From: Paenibacillus wynnii
GTDB taxonomy: Bacteria > Bacillota > Bacilli > Paenibacillales > Paenibacillaceae
Assembly (NCBI RefSeq): GCF_000757885.1
Contig: NZ_JQCR01000001.1
Location: forward strand, 434,001 to 498,000
Length of the DNA stretch: 64,000 nt
Reading direction: 5' to 3'
Shown: in pieces, positions 61,667 through 64,000 of the stretch
Numbering within the stretch: the first letter of the stretch is position 1
How the letters are laid out: each line of letters starts with the position of its first letter
Notes under the pieces: generated by a model
The model's database searches: none
The model's input: only the letters and a program-made list of their open reading frames with translations
Told to the model about the DNA's origin: nothing
Program-made: the position numbers and the translations under genes

Positions 61667-62218
61667 TTGAATATTGCAGCATGGTCGATCGTCATCAGTG
61701 AAATCGCCTTTTGGATTGTTATATTGATGGGTCTTATTGCGCGTTATATTTTTAAAAGAGAAAAGCTGGGGTTTGTCCTGCTGGCATTAACTCCGGTCAT
61801 TGACTGCATTTTATTAGTGATTACGAGTATTGATTTACACCGCGGCTCTACTGCTACGACAGCACATGCACTTGCAGCCGTGTATATTGCAGTGTCCCTT
61901 GTTTTTGGTAAAGGTATGATCCATTGGGCAGACCAACGTTTTCGCTATTTAGTGACAAAAGAAGGTTCAAAACCCGGCAGAAAATACGGGATCGAATTCG
62001 CCAAACATTATTTCAGAGGTTGGGTCAAACACGTAATTTCTTTTCTTATAGGTGCCGGAATCCTCTTCGGGCTGATTACCTATATAGACGACCCAACCCG
62101 CACCGAAGCACTCTCGAGTGTTTTGCAAATTTGGTCCATAGTCTTGGGCTTTGACTTCATCATAACGGTCACTTACTTTATTTGGCCGAGGAAAGCAAAG
62201 GTATTAAACTGCGATTAG
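61667..62218 (+). CDS. Membrane protein controlled by the divergent TetR regulator
   Basis: A 183-residue membrane protein with five predicted helices (IVISEIAFWIVILMGLIARYIF and GFVLLALTPVIDCILLVIT are the first two). A basic loop KEGSKPGRKYGIEFAKHYFRGWVK precedes the last two. I do not recognise the family; similar small proteins occur beside TetR genes in Bacillus and Paenibacillus. The TTG start follows AAAAGGGGGGCG. Probably induced when TetR binds its ligand. Confidence 0.7.
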   Translation: MNIAAWSIVISEIAFWIVILMGLIARYIFKREKLGFVLLALTPVIDCILLVITSIDLHRGSTATTAHALAAVYIAVSLVFGKGMIHWADQRFRYLVTKEGSKPGRKYGIEFAKHYFRGWVKHVISFLIGAGILFGLITYIDDPTRTEALSSVLQIWSIVLGFDFIITVTYFIWPRKAKVLNCD

Positions 62219-62343
62219 TTAGGAAAGGGAGATTAAAGGACAAGGGGGCCTCGACAGGTATGGAAAAGTAATATCTTACGGGTTCCTTTGATAAACTCGC
62301 GTGGATACCTGCCCAAGATAAATGCGTAAGCCTTACGGACCCA

Positions 62344-62575
62344 GCGGACGCTATTTATTCCATTTACCTGAATTCCTTGTCTATGTGGACTCAGGGGGCC
62401 TTAATTACATGAATTCGGCTATAAATAGCCCAGTATTCATAAATAACGGCATCTGTGTCCGCATAACTTACTTATAGAGCATTGTATAGACACCCGATCT
62501 AGGCTGCTTCGAAAGCATAAGCTGTATCCGAATTTCAACTGCTAAAAGCGGGTTAATCAAAGAAATCTGGATACA
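62344..62575. repeat. Repeat-rich gap with two quasi-palindromes (family 2, copy B)
   Basis: Element 1 (62344-62462): GCGGAC/GTCCGC, ATTTAT/ATAAAT and GAATTC pairs make an imperfect palindrome of about 120 bases. Element 2 (62523-62575): TGTATCCGAATTTC pairs with GAAATCTGGATACA. The right arm AAATCTGGATACAACAGCG matches copy A at 15002. No gene is seen in 62219-62689. Confidence 0.6.
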
Positions 62576-62689
62576 ACAGCGGCCGGGCGTCCATATTTTT
62601 ATAGTAATAAAAGGAATTTTCACTTCACTTTTACTTCATTTTTTCTTCGATCCTGTCTTTCCCAGTTCTTGTAAGAATTCTACTAACAG

Positions 62690-63180
62690 TTATCTCATCT
62701 CTGGTAAACTAATAAACCCCTTGAGTATCGCCTGCAATATGCCATAACATAACTCTGAATCATTCAATCTATTTTCTTTTATCCCATCAATACAATCCTG
62801 GATACTCATTCTTATGACTTCAATTTCTTCATGTCCTTCGAGTTGTTGTTCAGAATAACTCACAATTTCGTCAGTATAATACACATGTGTTACCTCATTA
62901 CTCCTCCAAGATGCAGGTAATATATTTCCTAAGTAATATACTCTGCCGCAATCAATACCCGTCTCTTCCTTAAGTTCTCTTCTTGCCGCAAACTCTAAAT
63001 CCTCGCCTTGCTTTACGCCTCCACCTGGAAGTTGAATGGTATATGACTCAATGGGTTCTCGATATTGGTTAATGAGTATTAACTTTGAGATTTAATCATT
63101 ATCTTCCCGAATGTATCCTCAATGATATGTATTCCATTTTTGCTAAGTAAGTTTTTGATACCGTTCACCCTTTTTGTCAT
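62690..63180 (-). pseudogene. NUDIX hydrolase with a frameshift
   Basis: Minus strand: MTKRVNGIKNLLSKNGIHII starts at 63180 and runs into a stop after KIMIKSQS. In the next frame KLILINQYREPIESYTIQLP is followed by the Nudix box GGGVKQGEDLEFAARRELKEETG and the rest of an ADP-ribose-pyrophosphatase-like protein to 62690. The total length (491 bases) is one base off a multiple of three plus stop, consistent with a single indel near 63080-63095. All Nudix box residues (GX5EX7REUXEEXG) are present. Confidence 0.8.
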
Positions 63181-63297
63181 AGTCTATCGCGTATACGATA
63201 TTTTTCAACCTCGAGTAGTGATTTCATAAGTAATGTCACGTTTAATAGAAGTGTATAACCCATTCCATACTGGGATAATATACCACAGGGGGAGAAC

Positions 63298-64000
63298 ATG
63301 AATAAAGCAGCCGAAAGTATATTAAATGAGATCTGGACACAATTGCTAATGATTTATAAGAAAGAAAAAGAGAGAATTGACAGCTTAAAAGGGCTGAGTC
63401 CGCTGCACTCAGGAATTATGGATTACGTTAGGGTGAGCTTCATCAAAAGCACATCCTACTCGACTACAGATCAGATTGCCCTCGATATCTACATTCCCCT
63501 TTCCTTCAGTGATGACTCCTATAAAGTAGATGCCGATCCTAATATGGAGGAGTTAAGTGATGACATCCTGATCAACGAGTTTTACCCTGCGCTGCGGGCC
63601 CGTATGGATCAGATTTTCACATCCGATGAATACAGTGAGCACTTTTTTGGGTATCAGCTGCAGCTTGTACTGGAGTGTAAAAGAGAGACTTCCTCTCTGC
63701 TGCACCAGGAATATCTTCGCAATGAAGTTAAGCTGGATAAGTTGAAGCAACAGTTGAGCCGATTTATAGAAACCAAAGTGTGGAAAGATCTACCGGTACT
63801 TCCTTCAGACAAGGACGAGTTCTTTTTTTCCAGACACTTAATGAACCCAGACCTGATGGAGCAAGACCCAGCAGTTATCGAACCTCTAATTCACCGTCTT
63901 AACGAAAAACTTATCACGAACCATAAACACAGAGAAAAATGGTTGTACACTTACGTGTCTGCATTTAAAGAATGGGCCGAGGAGCAGTTCCTGGACCAAT
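63298..64000 (+). CDS. Hypothetical protein, N-terminal part (cut by window edge)
   Basis: 234 codons of an unknown soluble protein. It starts MNKAAESILNEIWTQLLMIYKK and has mixed charged helices (KKEKERIDSLKGL) and a beta-looking segment DQIALDIYIPLSF. No signal peptide, membrane helix or catalytic motif is seen. GGGGGAG lies four to five bases before the ATG. The frame is open to the window end, so the length and function are unknown. Confidence 0.75.
   Translation, partial: MNKAAESILNEIWTQLLMIYKKEKERIDSLKGLSPLHSGIMDYVRVSFIKSTSYSTTDQIALDIYIPLSFSDDSYKVDADPNMEELSDDILINEFYPALRARMDQIFTSDEYSEHFFGYQLQLVLECKRETSSLLHQEYLRNEVKLDKLKQQLSRFIETKVWKDLPVLPSDKDEFFFSRHLMNPDLMEQDPAVIEPLIHRLNEKLITNHKHREKWLYTYVSAFKEWAEEQFLDQ

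Overview
The window looks like chromosome of a Paenibacillus-type Bacillota. Evidence: strong AGGAGG-type ribosome-binding sites, a T-box leader on a chorismate mutase-DAHP synthase, a YesM/YesN-type two-component pair beside a sugar ABC transporter, an SLH-domain protein, a copper-amine-oxidase stalk protein, a B. subtilis-like XylR/xylA arrangement and many intrinsic terminators. No tRNA, rRNA or CRISPR array is visible.

Layout. 1-1.6 kb: divergent xylA (cut by the window edge) and xylR with a cre site. 1.7-5.9 kb: small membrane protein, glutaredoxin-like protein, trxB and a P1B-4 metal ATPase behind Fur-type boxes. 6-14.3 kb: a PEP-utilising-enzyme-like protein, metY-like sulfhydrylase, deoC, a STAS-like/KAS III-like pair, an SPFH protein and a Ycf48-like lipoprotein. 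Two of these genes contain runs of back-to-back perfect inverted repeats. 14.4-15.1 kb: a decayed IS1182-type element. 15-24.5 kb: T-box/aroA, LysE exporter, APC permease, a PAS hybrid kinase, a repeat-containing stalk protein and an SLC13/ArsB-like permease. 24.6-30.7 kb: LLM oxidoreductase, lipoprotein serpin, an OpuC-type compatible-solute ABC transporter and a BusR-like regulator. 30.8-37.5 kb: kinase/regulator pair divergent from a complete sugar ABC operon. 37.6-39.4 kb: an AT-rich MerR/transporter island with a textbook 19-bp-spacer promoter, next to an RHS remnant. 39.5-43.7 kb: a MidA-like methyltransferase with TPR-like tail and an mntH gene broken by a TnpB-only IS605-family element. 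43.8-50.3 kb: an arsenic island (arsR-arsB-arsC-arsD-arsA plus a tyrosine-phosphatase-like gene), a divergent cysteine-rich MarR protein and an ArsN1-like acetyltransferase. 50.3-57.7 kb: small unknown genes, a cyclic-di-GMP-I riboswitch in front of a frameshifted secreted protein, MFS/ROK pair, Na+/H+ antiporter, and a glycosyltransferase with a very basic N-terminal tail. 57.8-64 kb: subtilisin-like protease, SLH protein, TetR and its divergent membrane-protein target, a repeat-rich gap, a frameshifted NUDIX gene and a partial unknown gene.

The themes are metal and metalloid stress (Fe/Zn-type ATPase, Mn uptake, arsenic), osmotic control through a predicted c-di-AMP-responsive regulator, and sugar uptake. 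Signs of genome decay and transfer are frequent: two IS remnants or insertions, an RHS fragment and three or four frameshifted genes. All functions are read from sequence motifs and memory of families. No database search was run.
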